24,325 nucleotides of DNA, taken from positions 1-24,325 of the forward strand of contig CALVIK010000006.1 of the NCBI GenBank assembly GCA_944329545.1, in the 5' to 3' direction. The DNA is from an uncultured Bacilli bacterium. Its GTDB lineage: Bacteria; Bacillota_I; Bacilli_A; RF39; UBA660. The position numbers and the translations under genes are program-made. Below are positions 1 through 6,060 of the stretch, one piece after another (positions within the stretch are counted from its first letter, which is position 1; each line of letters begins with the position of its first letter). The notes beneath the pieces were generated by a model. The model saw only the letters and a program-made list of their open reading frames with translations. It had not been told where the DNA came from and did not search any database.

Positions 1-30
1 AAAATAATATTGATATATTAATATATTAAA

Positions 31-174
31 AAAAAAATTCTAGGAGCTACTATTATAACTATTAGATTTAGTTATAAATCTTTTAATTCTCAAGCTATAT
101 TTTAATATGTTAAAATAATATTGAAATTTATAACAAAAACTAGGGGTTATAAAAGTAGCTCCTAGAATTTTTTT
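31..174. repeat. 144-bp fold-back (inverted-repeat) element
   Basis: Positions 31-79 and the reverse complement of 126-174 align without gaps over 49 bp with 6 mismatches; the outer 21 bp match exactly (A-run, then TTCTAGGAGCTACT). The 46-bp centre holds a further perfect 7-bp hairpin (99-105 with 110-116). The right arm can alternatively fold on itself (CTAGG 140-144 with CCTAG 161-165) just before a T-run at 168-174, which looks like a plus-strand terminator. It may be a MITE-like element or a large bidirectional terminator for a gene left of the window. No coding sequence is visible in 1-240. Confidence 0.75.
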
Positions 175-206
175 GAAAAACAATGATATAACAATGATAT
201 TGCAAA

Positions 207-231
207 ATAAAAACCCTTATAAAATAAGGGG
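207..231 (-). terminator. Terminator of tRNA-Ala
   Basis: Read on the minus strand, CCCTTAT (230-224) and ATAAGGG (220-214) pair around a 3-nt loop and are followed by TTTTTATTTT. It lies 12 bp past the 3' end of the tRNA. Confidence 0.8.
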
Positions 232-242
232 TTATTTCATAA

Positions 243-319
243 TGGTGGAGAATAAGGGACTCGAACCCTTGACCCCCTGCGTGCAAAGCAGGTGCTCTAG
301 CCAACTGAGCTAATTCCCC
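243..319 (-). tRNA. tRNA-Ala (anticodon UGC)
   Basis: The reverse complement folds as a full cloverleaf: acceptor GGGGAAT pairs with ATTCTCC, the D arm is GCTC/GAGC, the anticodon stem CCTGC/GCAGG encloses TTTGCAC (anticodon TGC), and the T arm AAGGG/CCCTT encloses TTCGAGT. The discriminator is A and the 3' CCA is encoded (243-245). It stands alone with its own promoter and terminator. Confidence 0.97.
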
Positions 320-337
320 GAATCACATTGCTTATAA

Positions 338-366
338 ATTATAGCATATTCTTTTTTAAAAAGCAA
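338..366 (-). promoter_or_regulatory. Promoter of tRNA-Ala
   Basis: On the minus strand, TTGCTT (366-361), a 17-bp spacer and TATAAT (343-338) preceded by TGC, an extended -10. The predicted start is about a dozen bases before the mature tRNA 5' end at 319. Confidence 0.75.
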
Positions 367-375
367 CACTTTTCG

Positions 376-404
376 TTATAATTTGTTGATAATTTTCATA
401 ATTT
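376..404 (+). promoter_or_regulatory. Possible SigE-type promoter of the LysM-GH18 gene
   Basis: TTATAAT (376-382), 14 bp, CATAATTT (397-404) resembles the mother-cell SigE pattern (KMATATT, 13-15 bp, CATACAnT). The predicted start would fall at the AAAGGGGGG ribosome site (411-419). The TATAAT at 377-382 could instead be a SigA -10, but it has no convincing -35. Such motifs are easy to find by chance in AT-rich DNA. Confidence 0.3.
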
Positions 405-426
405 TTTAATAAAGGGGGGTTTTCAA

Positions 427-1542
427 ATGGCTGTTTATATAGTAAAAGATGGGGATACTTTAGAAAGTATTGCTTCTAAATTTGCTGTTCCGATTAGCAA
501 TATTGTTCAAAATAATCATTTGTTTGCTGATGAGAAATTAACTAAAGGACAATCTTTAATTATTAACGATGATAGATATTATATTGATGTTAATGGTTAT
601 GCTTATACTAATATTAATAAAGATACTTTAAATGCATCTTTACCTTATTTAACTTATTTAAGTGTTTTTAATTATCGTTATGATGAAAGAGGTTATTTAA
701 TTAGTATTAACGATACACCTTTAATTGAATCAGCGTTAAAACAAAATGTTGTTCCTTTATTAGTTCTTACTAACATTGGTCCATCGGGTTCTTTTGAAGG
801 TGCTTGGGCGCATAAATTATTGACCGATGATAATATGCAAGCAAATTTATTAAATAGAATACTAGAAGTTTTAACCGAAAAAAATTATGGGGGCATTAAT
901 GTTGATTTTGAATTTGTTTATGCTGAGGATAAAGAAAAATATAATAAATTTTTACAAAAAATAGCAGATCTTGTTCATGAACAAGATAAAATGATGTCTA
1001 CAGCTATTGCGCCTAAAGTTAGAGATAATCAAGAAGGTATTTCTTATGAGGGAATAGACTATAAGTTTCATGGCAAAGTAGATGATAAAGTTATTATTAT
1101 GACTTATGGCTGGGGATATGCAACTAGTGAACCTAAAGCTATTTCACCAATTAATCAGTTAAAAAGAGTTTTAGATTATGCAGTTACTGAAATTCCTGCC
1201 GAAAAAATTTTATTAGGTATTCCTAATTACGGCTATGATTGGCTAATTCCTCATGAAAAAGGTAATGTAGCTAAATCAATAGCTTTGTCTGATGCAGAAG
1301 CACTAGCGCGGAAGTTAAATAGTCCTATTTATTATGATGAAATAGCGCAAACCCCATATTTTAGATATAATTTAAACGGAGAAAACCATGAAGTTTGGTT
1401 TGAAGATGTTCGAAGTTTACAAGCTAAATTCGATTTGGTTAGAGTATATAATCTAGGTGGTATTAGTTATTGGAGTTTGATGAATTTTTTTACTCAAAAC
1501 TTTAAGACATTAGAAGAAAATTATAAGACTAATAAAATTTAA
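427..1542 (+). CDS. LysM domain glycoside hydrolase family 18 protein (YaaH/SleL-like)
   Basis: Predicted peptidoglycan hydrolase of the YaaH/SleL type, enzymes that cut N-acetylglucosaminyl bonds in spore cortex or its fragments. Residues about 3-47 form one LysM repeat (begins VYIVKDGDTLESIA); the B. subtilis relatives usually carry two, so this 371-aa protein is short at the N-terminus. From about residue 55 follows a GH18 barrel. The active-site strand reads GGINVDFEFV, with E162 as the expected acid/base and D160 before it; the MTYGWGY and GGISYWSL segments are also typical. There is no signal peptide, as in spore-targeted relatives that rely on LysM binding. The ATG follows AAAGGGGGG by 7 bases. 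It is monocistronic, and tam41 downstream has its own promoter. Given spoIVA and spoVIF nearby, a sporulation or germination role is likely, but substrate is inferred from family only. Confidence 0.87.
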   Translation: MAVYIVKDGDTLESIASKFAVPISNIVQNNHLFADEKLTKGQSLIINDDRYYIDVNGYAYTNINKDTLNASLPYLTYLSVFNYRYDERGYLISINDTPLIESALKQNVVPLLVLTNIGPSGSFEGAWAHKLLTDDNMQANLLNRILEVLTEKNYGGINVDFEFVYAEDKEKYNKFLQKIADLVHEQDKMMSTAIAPKVRDNQEGISYEGIDYKFHGKVDDKVIIMTYGWGYATSEPKAISPINQLKRVLDYAVTEIPAEKILLGIPNYGYDWLIPHEKGNVAKSIALSDAEALARKLNSPIYYDEIAQTPYFRYNLNGENHEVWFEDVRSLQAKFDLVRVYNLGGISYWSLMNFFTQNFKTLEENYKTNKI

Positions 1543-1545
1543 ATT

Positions 1546-1573
1546 TTGTGTAATTTGAAATTTGTGCTATAAT
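1546..1573 (+). promoter_or_regulatory. Promoter of tam41
   Basis: TTGTGT (1546-1551), 16 bp, TATAAT (1568-1573) with TGC directly before it, giving a perfect extended -10 (TGCTATAAT). The predicted start is near 1580, 26 bases before the GTG. Confidence 0.7.
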
Positions 1574-1605
1574 GGTAGTGTTGATTATTAAGTGGGGGAT
1601 TTGTA

Positions 1606-2526
1606 GTGAATGATTTAGAAATAATAGAAGAAATAAAAAAAGATTTGCCAGAAACCATCGCTGGTATTGGCTATGGTTCTGGTTTTTATCGGCAAAAAGG
1701 TTATAGTAAAGATGCCAAACCTGATAAAGATATTATATTTGTAGTAGATAATTTGTATAAATTTCTAGCTGAAGATTATCAAATGAATCCTGAACATTTT
1801 TCTGCTGCAACTGGTAAAAAATATAAACAAATTAAAGATAAGAAAACCCATTTTTATTATCATAAAATTGGTTGTTTAAAATTTCAAAAAGATAGTTATC
1901 ATTTTAAATTAATTATAGTAGAAAAAGAAGCTTTACTTTATGATGTTTTAACATGGAAAAAATATGGAATAGCTGCTAGACTTAGCAAACCGATTATTTA
2001 TGGTAATATTCCACATGATATTGAAAATGCTATTTTATATGACCGAGAAGCCGCAATTATTACAGCTTTATTAAGTCAGCCAAAAGATGAAATTACTAAA
2101 ACTGAATTATATAATGCTATATCTGGTTTTTCATATATGGGCGATTGGCGAATGATTACGCATTCTGAGAAAAAGACAAAGGCTGGAGATATTGTTGAGG
2201 GGGCTTTTGGAGAGTTTGAAAATATTTATGGTACTAGTCCACTTCTTAAAACCCAAAATGATATTATTCAAAATAATCATCCAGTTGAACTTATTGATAT
2301 GCTTCCAGAAGGAATAAAAAATCATTTGCTGAAAAAATTTGATTTAATGGATTTTAATTATAGTCAAGAAGAATTAGAAAAACTTAGTAAAGCTATTGAA
2401 GAATATTTTATTATTACTAATATGGTGAATACGCCATTATTAATGTACAGTTGCTATAAAACATTAGGCGTGAAAAAAACAATTGGCCATGCGCTTTCTA
2501 AAAGAAAAAATGCCAAAGGTTGGTAG
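1606..2526 (+). CDS. tam41: Tam41-family phosphatidate cytidylyltransferase (CDP-diacylglycerol synthase)
   Basis: Likely makes CDP-diacylglycerol from CTP and phosphatidic acid, the precursor for phosphatidylglycerol. It does not resemble the integral-membrane CdsA; it matches the soluble or peripheral nucleotidyltransferase Tam41 (MMP37), known from mitochondria and some bacteria. Conserved blocks visible: GIGYGSGFYRQ (residues 20-30), DIIFVVDN (42-49, the nucleotidyltransferase acidic strand), NPEHFS (61-66), a central LTWKKYGIAARLSKP block matching the Tam41 LNW...AGRL.KP motif, and YMGDWRM followed by IVEGAFGEFENIYG near the C-terminal part. No membrane span is visible. The start is GTG, six bases after GTGGGGGA; no in-frame ATG fits. 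Its product would feed PgsA, encoded at 17565. Whether a cdsA gene exists elsewhere cannot be seen. The gene ends inside its own terminator. Confidence 0.85.
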   Translation: MNDLEIIEEIKKDLPETIAGIGYGSGFYRQKGYSKDAKPDKDIIFVVDNLYKFLAEDYQMNPEHFSAATGKKYKQIKDKKTHFYYHKIGCLKFQKDSYHFKLIIVEKEALLYDVLTWKKYGIAARLSKPIIYGNIPHDIENAILYDREAAIITALLSQPKDEITKTELYNAISGFSYMGDWRMITHSEKKTKAGDIVEGAFGEFENIYGTSPLLKTQNDIIQNNHPVELIDMLPEGIKNHLLKKFDLMDFNYSQEELEKLSKAIEEYFIITNMVNTPLLMYSCYKTLGVKKTIGHALSKRKNAKGW

Positions 2527-2539
2527 CCTTTGTTTTTTT
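2514..2539 (+). terminator. Terminator of tam41, containing its stop codon
   Basis: CAAAGG-type stem (2515-2519 with 2527-2531, extended by one pair) around a 7-nt loop that holds the TAG stop (2524-2526), followed by seven T (2533-2539). Confidence 0.8.
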
Positions 2540-2566
2540 GACTTTTAATATAATATTTGATATACT
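2538..2566 (+). promoter_or_regulatory. Promoter of engB
   Basis: TTGACT (2538-2543), 17 bp, TATACT (2561-2566). The -35 shares two bases with the T-run of the tam41 terminator. The predicted start (about 2573) coincides with the first bases of the ribosome site AAGAGGTG (2572-2579), so the leader would be only about 13 nt. Confidence 0.75.
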
Positions 2567-2585
2567 CTTTTAAGAGGTGTAATCT

Positions 2586-3167
2586 ATGAAAATTAGTTCA
2601 GTAAATTTAGCTATTTCAGCTGTTAGAAGAAGCCAATATCCGACAGATAATAAATCAGAATATTTGCTTATTGGGCGTTCTAATGTTGGGAAAAGTAGTT
2701 TTATTAATTCTTTAATAAATAGAAAAAATTTTGCTCGTACTTCTAGTAGACCAGGGAAAACGCAAACTATTAATTTTTATGAAGTTAATGAAGATTTTTA
2801 TTTAGTTGATGCTCCTGGTTATGGGTATGCAGCTGTAAGTAAAACAAAAAGAAAAAAATTTGGTTTAATGATAGAAGATTATATTATTCATCGTAAACAA
2901 TTAAAACAAGTTTTTTTATTAATTGATTTTCGTCATCGGCCAACAAATGATGATATTTTAATGTATAATTATTTAAAATATTATAAAATTCCAGTAACAA
3001 TAGTAGCAACAAAAAGTGATAAAATAGGCATTACGATGCAACAAAAACAAAGAACAGCCATTTTGAATGATTTAGATTTAGTAGTAGGTGATGATTTTGT
3101 TTTGTTTTCAAGTGTAACTAAGGCTGGTAAAGAAGATATTTTAAGGAAAATAGAAATTACAAAATAG
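2586..3167 (+). CDS. engB: Ribosome biogenesis GTPase EngB (YsxC/YihA)
   Basis: Essential P-loop GTPase that binds the 50S subunit during late assembly. G1 is GRSNVGKSS (about residues 30-38), the switch region contains SSRPGKTQTINFY, G3 is DAPGYG (about 75-80) and G4 is TKSDK. The 193-aa length is normal for the family, and the tail is a short helix. The ATG follows AAGAGGTG by six bases. It lies ahead of a second ribosome-assembly GTPase gene (der), with one small unknown gene between them. Confidence 0.96.
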   Translation: MKISSVNLAISAVRRSQYPTDNKSEYLLIGRSNVGKSSFINSLINRKNFARTSSRPGKTQTINFYEVNEDFYLVDAPGYGYAAVSKTKRKKFGLMIEDYIIHRKQLKQVFLLIDFRHRPTNDDILMYNYLKYYKIPVTIVATKSDKIGITMQQKQRTAILNDLDLVVGDDFVLFSSVTKAGKEDILRKIEITK

Positions 3168-3195
3168 GCGCATTTAGATATTTATTTCATACACT
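3168..3195 (+). promoter_or_regulatory. Possible SigE-type promoter of the 160-aa gene
   Basis: CATACACT (3188-3195) matches the SigE -10 pattern CATACAmT exactly. Thirteen bases upstream is GCGCATT (3168-3174), 5 of 7 to KMATATT. The predicted start at about 3202 falls on the ribosome site AGGTGG (3201-3206). No good SigA promoter is visible here. Cotranscription with engB across the 43-bp gap is the alternative. Confidence 0.35.
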
Positions 3196-3210
3196 ATTTT
3201 AGGTGGTAAA

Positions 3211-3693
3211 ATGCGAGTAGTATTAGAAGATAATAAAAAAATTATCTTTTTAAATAAAGAATACTTAATTAAAATTAATTTTGATGATAAAAAAACAACT
3301 GAAGTTTTTTTAAAAGATTTATTTCATAAATTAGAATTAAATTATAATCTTTTTTTTGAAGGCTTTTATAATGTCAATATTTATATCGATCAAATATATG
3401 GTGCGATTATTGAAGTTTTAAAAGAAGATTTGGAATATTTTGATTACTTTGATGGACAAATAGAAGTAAGTTTTAAAATTATAAAAAAAGAATTTTTATA
3501 TAAATTAGAAGAACTTCCACAAAAAAATATCTTATCTAAATTTATTATTTATAAATATAAAGATAATTTGTATTTAAAACCACAAAAAGCACTCGATAAT
3601 ATTGAAATGGGCATGCTATTAGAACAAAGTGAAATAATTTTTAATCAAAAAGCTGAGGATATTTTGAAATATAGTAAAATTGTGAAAGGGTGA
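3211..3693 (+). CDS. Hypothetical protein between engB and der
   Basis: I do not recognise this 160-aa protein. It is soluble, with no signal peptide or membrane segment, and alternates beta-rich stretches (residues 1-25 and 70-100) with acidic helices; it is unusually rich in Phe, Tyr, Ile and Lys. The motif EYFDYFDGQIEVSF in the middle and a KPQKALDNIEMGMLLEQSE helix near the end look conserved-type but match no family I know. The ATG follows AGGTGG by 4 bases. The stop TGA overlaps the ribosome site region of der, so it is translationally close to der. An exact SigE-like -10 (CATACACT) lies upstream, so either a housekeeping role with the GTPases or a sporulation role is possible. Confidence 0.8.
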   Translation: MRVVLEDNKKIIFLNKEYLIKINFDDKKTTEVFLKDLFHKLELNYNLFFEGFYNVNIYIDQIYGAIIEVLKEDLEYFDYFDGQIEVSFKIIKKEFLYKLEELPQKNILSKFIIYKYKDNLYLKPQKALDNIEMGMLLEQSEIIFNQKAEDILKYSKIVKG

Positions 3694-3698
3694 AGATT

Positions 3699-5009
3699 AT
3701 GCGAAGACCAGTGGTGGCTTTAGTTGGTAGACCCAATGTTGGAAAAAGTACAATATTTAATCGTTTAATTGGTAAAAATATTGCTATTACGCAAGATACT
3801 CCAGGTGTAACGAGAGATCGTATTTATGGAACAGCTAATTACCGTGATTATTCTTTTCATGTGATTGACACAGGAGGAATTGATATCTCTGATGGAAAGT
3901 TTAATTCAGAAATCAAAGGACAAGCTGAACTAGCTATTGATGAGGCAGATATTGTTTTATTTGTGGTTGACGGAAAAGAAGGCCTTACCGCAAATGACTA
4001 TGTTGTTAGAGATATTTTGATGCATAGTAAAAGACCTGTTATTGTTGTTATTAATAAAACTGACACAAAAAATTTTAAAGAACACGAATATGATTTTTAT
4101 GAACTCGGATTTGATACTTATATTAAGGTTAGTGCGGAACAAAACGCTGGTTTTTATGACTTGTTAGAAGAACTGACGAAAGATTTTAAAGAAATTCCCG
4201 ATGATGATGATGATATTGTTAAATTTTCGATTATTGGCAGGCCTAATGTTGGAAAAAGTAGTTTAGTTAATGCCATTTTAAATGAGGATAGAGTTATTGT
4301 CAGTGACATTGCGGGAACTACACGAGATGCTGTCGACACTACATTTACTTATCATGGTGAAGATTTTGTAGTTATTGATACTGCGGGAATGCGCAAACGG
4401 GGTAAAATTTATGAAACTGTGGAAAAATATAGCCTGCTTCGTTCGCTAAAGGCTATTGACCGGAGTGATGTCTGCCTTTTAGTTATCGATGCTGCTGAAG
4501 GGATTATCGAACAAGATAAACACATTGCTGGTTATGCAAAAGAAGCTGGGAAAGCCATTATTATTGTTGTAAATAAATGGGATACTGTTCAAGATAAAGA
4601 TAAAAAAATGAAAGAATTTACGAAGGAAATTAGAAACAATTTTCAATTTATTAGTTTTGCTCCTATTGTTTATTTATCGGCATTAACTAAAAAAAGAATA
4701 CATACTTTAATGCCCGAAGTTATAAAAGTATATAAAAATGCTACAAGAGAAGTTAAAACTAGTGTTTTAAATGATATTATTACTGATGCGTATGCCCTTA
4801 ATTTACCACCAACTTATAAGGGGAAAAGGCTTAAAATTTATTTTAGTGCCCAAGTAGATGTTAAACCTCCAACTTTTAACATTAATGTTAATAGTAAAGG
4901 TTTAATCCACTTTTCATATGAAAGATATTTAGAAAATAAAATAAGAGAAAACTTTGATTTTGAGGGAACACCTATTGTTTTACAATTTAAAAACAAAGGA
5001 GAAGAGTAG
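3699..5009 (+). CDS. der: Ribosome biogenesis GTPase Der (EngA), double GTPase
   Basis: Essential GTPase with two tandem G domains acting on the 50S subunit. Domain 1 has G1 GRPNVGKST (about residues 10-18), G3 DTGG, G4 NKTD; domain 2 has G1 GRPNVGKSS (about 180), G3 DTAG, G4 NKWD. A KH-like C-terminal domain follows, ending LQFKNKGEE. The 436-aa length is standard. I chose the ATG at 3699, eight bases after AAAGGG (3685-3690); an in-frame GTG at 3690 would extend it by three residues but has no suitably spaced ribosome site. It starts 5 bases after the preceding stop, so the two are probably cotranscribed. Confidence 0.96.
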   Translation: MRRPVVALVGRPNVGKSTIFNRLIGKNIAITQDTPGVTRDRIYGTANYRDYSFHVIDTGGIDISDGKFNSEIKGQAELAIDEADIVLFVVDGKEGLTANDYVVRDILMHSKRPVIVVINKTDTKNFKEHEYDFYELGFDTYIKVSAEQNAGFYDLLEELTKDFKEIPDDDDDIVKFSIIGRPNVGKSSLVNAILNEDRVIVSDIAGTTRDAVDTTFTYHGEDFVVIDTAGMRKRGKIYETVEKYSLLRSLKAIDRSDVCLLVIDAAEGIIEQDKHIAGYAKEAGKAIIIVVNKWDTVQDKDKKMKEFTKEIRNNFQFISFAPIVYLSALTKKRIHTLMPEVIKVYKNATREVKTSVLNDIITDAYALNLPPTYKGKRLKIYFSAQVDVKPPTFNINVNSKGLIHFSYERYLENKIRENFDFEGTPIVLQFKNKGEE

Positions 5010-5013
5010 CCAA

Positions 5014-5051
5014 AAAAGACCTTTTACATATATTAATGTAGGAGGTTTTTT
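5014..5051 (+). terminator. Hairpin after der that sequesters the spoVIF ribosome site
   Basis: 5014-5029 can pair with 5036-5051 around a 6-nt loop. The core 10 bp is CCTTTTACAT with ATGTAGGAGG (two G-U pairs), extended by A/U pairs. GGAGG (5041-5045), the Shine-Dalgarno of spoVIF, is wholly inside the 3' arm, and TTTTTT (5046-5051) follows it. It therefore looks both like a terminator for der and like a lid on spoVIF translation. Confidence 0.6.
5027..5035 (+). promoter_or_regulatory. Possible SigK-type -10 for spoVIF
   Basis: CATATATTA fits the late mother-cell SigK -10 pattern CATAnnnTA. The -35 is not convincing (AGCC at 5008-5011, 15 bases upstream). The predicted start near 5041 would lie on the GGAGG, producing a transcript lacking the left arm of the hairpin. 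Confidence 0.22.
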
Positions 5052-5052
5052 G

Positions 5053-5295
5053 ATGAGATTTTCAGATAATTTTTTTGATAAAATAGAAAGAAAAACGAAA
5101 GTTGGTAAACAAACAATATTAGATTTGGCAAATAAACTTCAACAAAGTGATTTAAAAAACGAAGAAACTTTAAGAGAAGTTATTAGGGAACTTGGCGAAA
5201 TGACTGGTAAGTCAGTTTCTAAAGAAAAAGAAGATAAAATTATTGAAGCGGTAGTAACTGATAAAGTACCAAAAGATATTGATAAATATATATAG
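5053..5295 (+). CDS. spoVIF: Stage VI sporulation protein F (SpoVIF)
   Basis: An 80-aa protein matching the SpoVIF family, a small mother-cell factor needed for proper spore coat assembly in Bacillus. Family features seen: N-terminal NFFDKIERKTKV, the central LANKLQQSDLKNEETLR, and GKSVSKEKEDKIIEA followed by VPKDID near the end. It is soluble and helical. I chose the ATG at 5053 because GGAGG lies 7 bases upstream; longer in-frame starts reach back into der and give non-family sequence. Its ribosome site lies in a stable hairpin after der, so read-through from der should translate poorly. The HAD gene follows after 8 bases. Confidence 0.85.
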   Translation: MRFSDNFFDKIERKTKVGKQTILDLANKLQQSDLKNEETLREVIRELGEMTGKSVSKEKEDKIIEAVVTDKVPKDIDKYI

Positions 5296-5303
5296 GTGAT
5301 AAT

Positions 5304-5963
5304 GTGATAAAAGCCGTTGTTTTCGATATGGATGGGCTGATGTTTGATACCGAAAGATTGTGGGTGGAAGAAGGTTATAAATTAGCTATAAAATTAGGTT
5401 ATAGTATACCAAAAGAGTTATTTTATGAAACAATTGGAATGAAAAATGAAGATGCTAGCAAAATTTTTAGCAATAATTTAGGTTATAATTTCCCTTTTAT
5501 AACTTTTAGAAAACTTTATCATAAGGTAATTAATTTAAAATTAAGATTTGAAAAAATTAAGGAAAAATTAGGTTTAAAAGAATTATTGGTGTATTTAAAA
5601 AATAATGACTATAAAATAGCCATTGCGTCTTCTAATAAAAAAGAAAGAATTTATTTGTATTTAAAATCGGCAAATATTAATCCTGATTTTTTTGATGTTA
5701 TTGTTAGTGGTGATGATGTATTAAATGGGAAACCAAATCCAGAAATATTTAAATTGACTTGTCAAAAATTAAATGAAAAAAATAGTGATATTTTAGTACT
5801 AGAAGATTCTTTAAATGGTAGTTTAGCGGCAATTAATTCAGGATGTCATTTAATAATTGTTCCAGATATTGTAAAATTACCTGATTTTTTATATTTATTA
5901 GCTGATAAGGTAGAAAATTCTTTGATGGATATTATAAGTTTGTTAGAAAAAAATAAGTTGTGA
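5304..5963 (+). CDS. HAD-superfamily hydrolase, beta-phosphoglucomutase-like
   Basis: A 219-aa haloacid dehalogenase-type phosphatase or phosphomutase. Motif I is FDMDGLMFDTE, with nucleophile D8 and acid/base D10; the helical cap follows (about residues 15-85). Motif II is IASSN, the motif III lysine is in GKPNPEIF, and motif IV is LVLEDSLNG. This layout fits the PGMB-like subgroup (sugar-phosphate mutases and phosphatases such as pyrophosphatase PpaX or YhcW-like), but substrate cannot be read from sequence. The start is GTG, five bases after TAGGTGAT; the nearby ATG at 5302 runs straight into TGA. It is 8 bases after spoVIF and likely in its transcript. Confidence 0.87.
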   Translation: MIKAVVFDMDGLMFDTERLWVEEGYKLAIKLGYSIPKELFYETIGMKNEDASKIFSNNLGYNFPFITFRKLYHKVINLKLRFEKIKEKLGLKELLVYLKNNDYKIAIASSNKKERIYLYLKSANINPDFFDVIVSGDDVLNGKPNPEIFKLTCQKLNEKNSDILVLEDSLNGSLAAINSGCHLIIVPDIVKLPDFLYLLADKVENSLMDIISLLEKNKL

Positions 5964-6016
5964 AGCTTATTTTAATTATACATTTCAGTTGATAATGAAG
6001 AGAATTTAAAATATAG

Positions 6017-6047
6017 AAAAAGTTCACAATAATGCGAACTTTTTTTG
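6017..6047. terminator. Bidirectional terminator between the HAD gene and spoIVA
   Basis: AAAAAGTTC (6017-6025) pairs with GAACTTTTT (6036-6044) around a 10-nt loop. A T-run follows on plus and an A-run precedes it, so it can serve both converging genes. The rest of 5964-6060 shows nothing else. Confidence 0.8.
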
Positions 6048-6060
6048 TTTCATAAATATT

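Noticed and set aside
181..200. Tandem CAATGATAT copies as a repeat array
   Set aside because: Only two 9-bp copies, low complexity; no array, CRISPR or iteron pattern.
3957..4339. Antisense open frames inside der and other genes (also over spoIVA, cca, nth, PBP, pgsA and rny)
   Set aside because: They shadow well-identified genes, have no ribosome sites and encode no recognisable protein.
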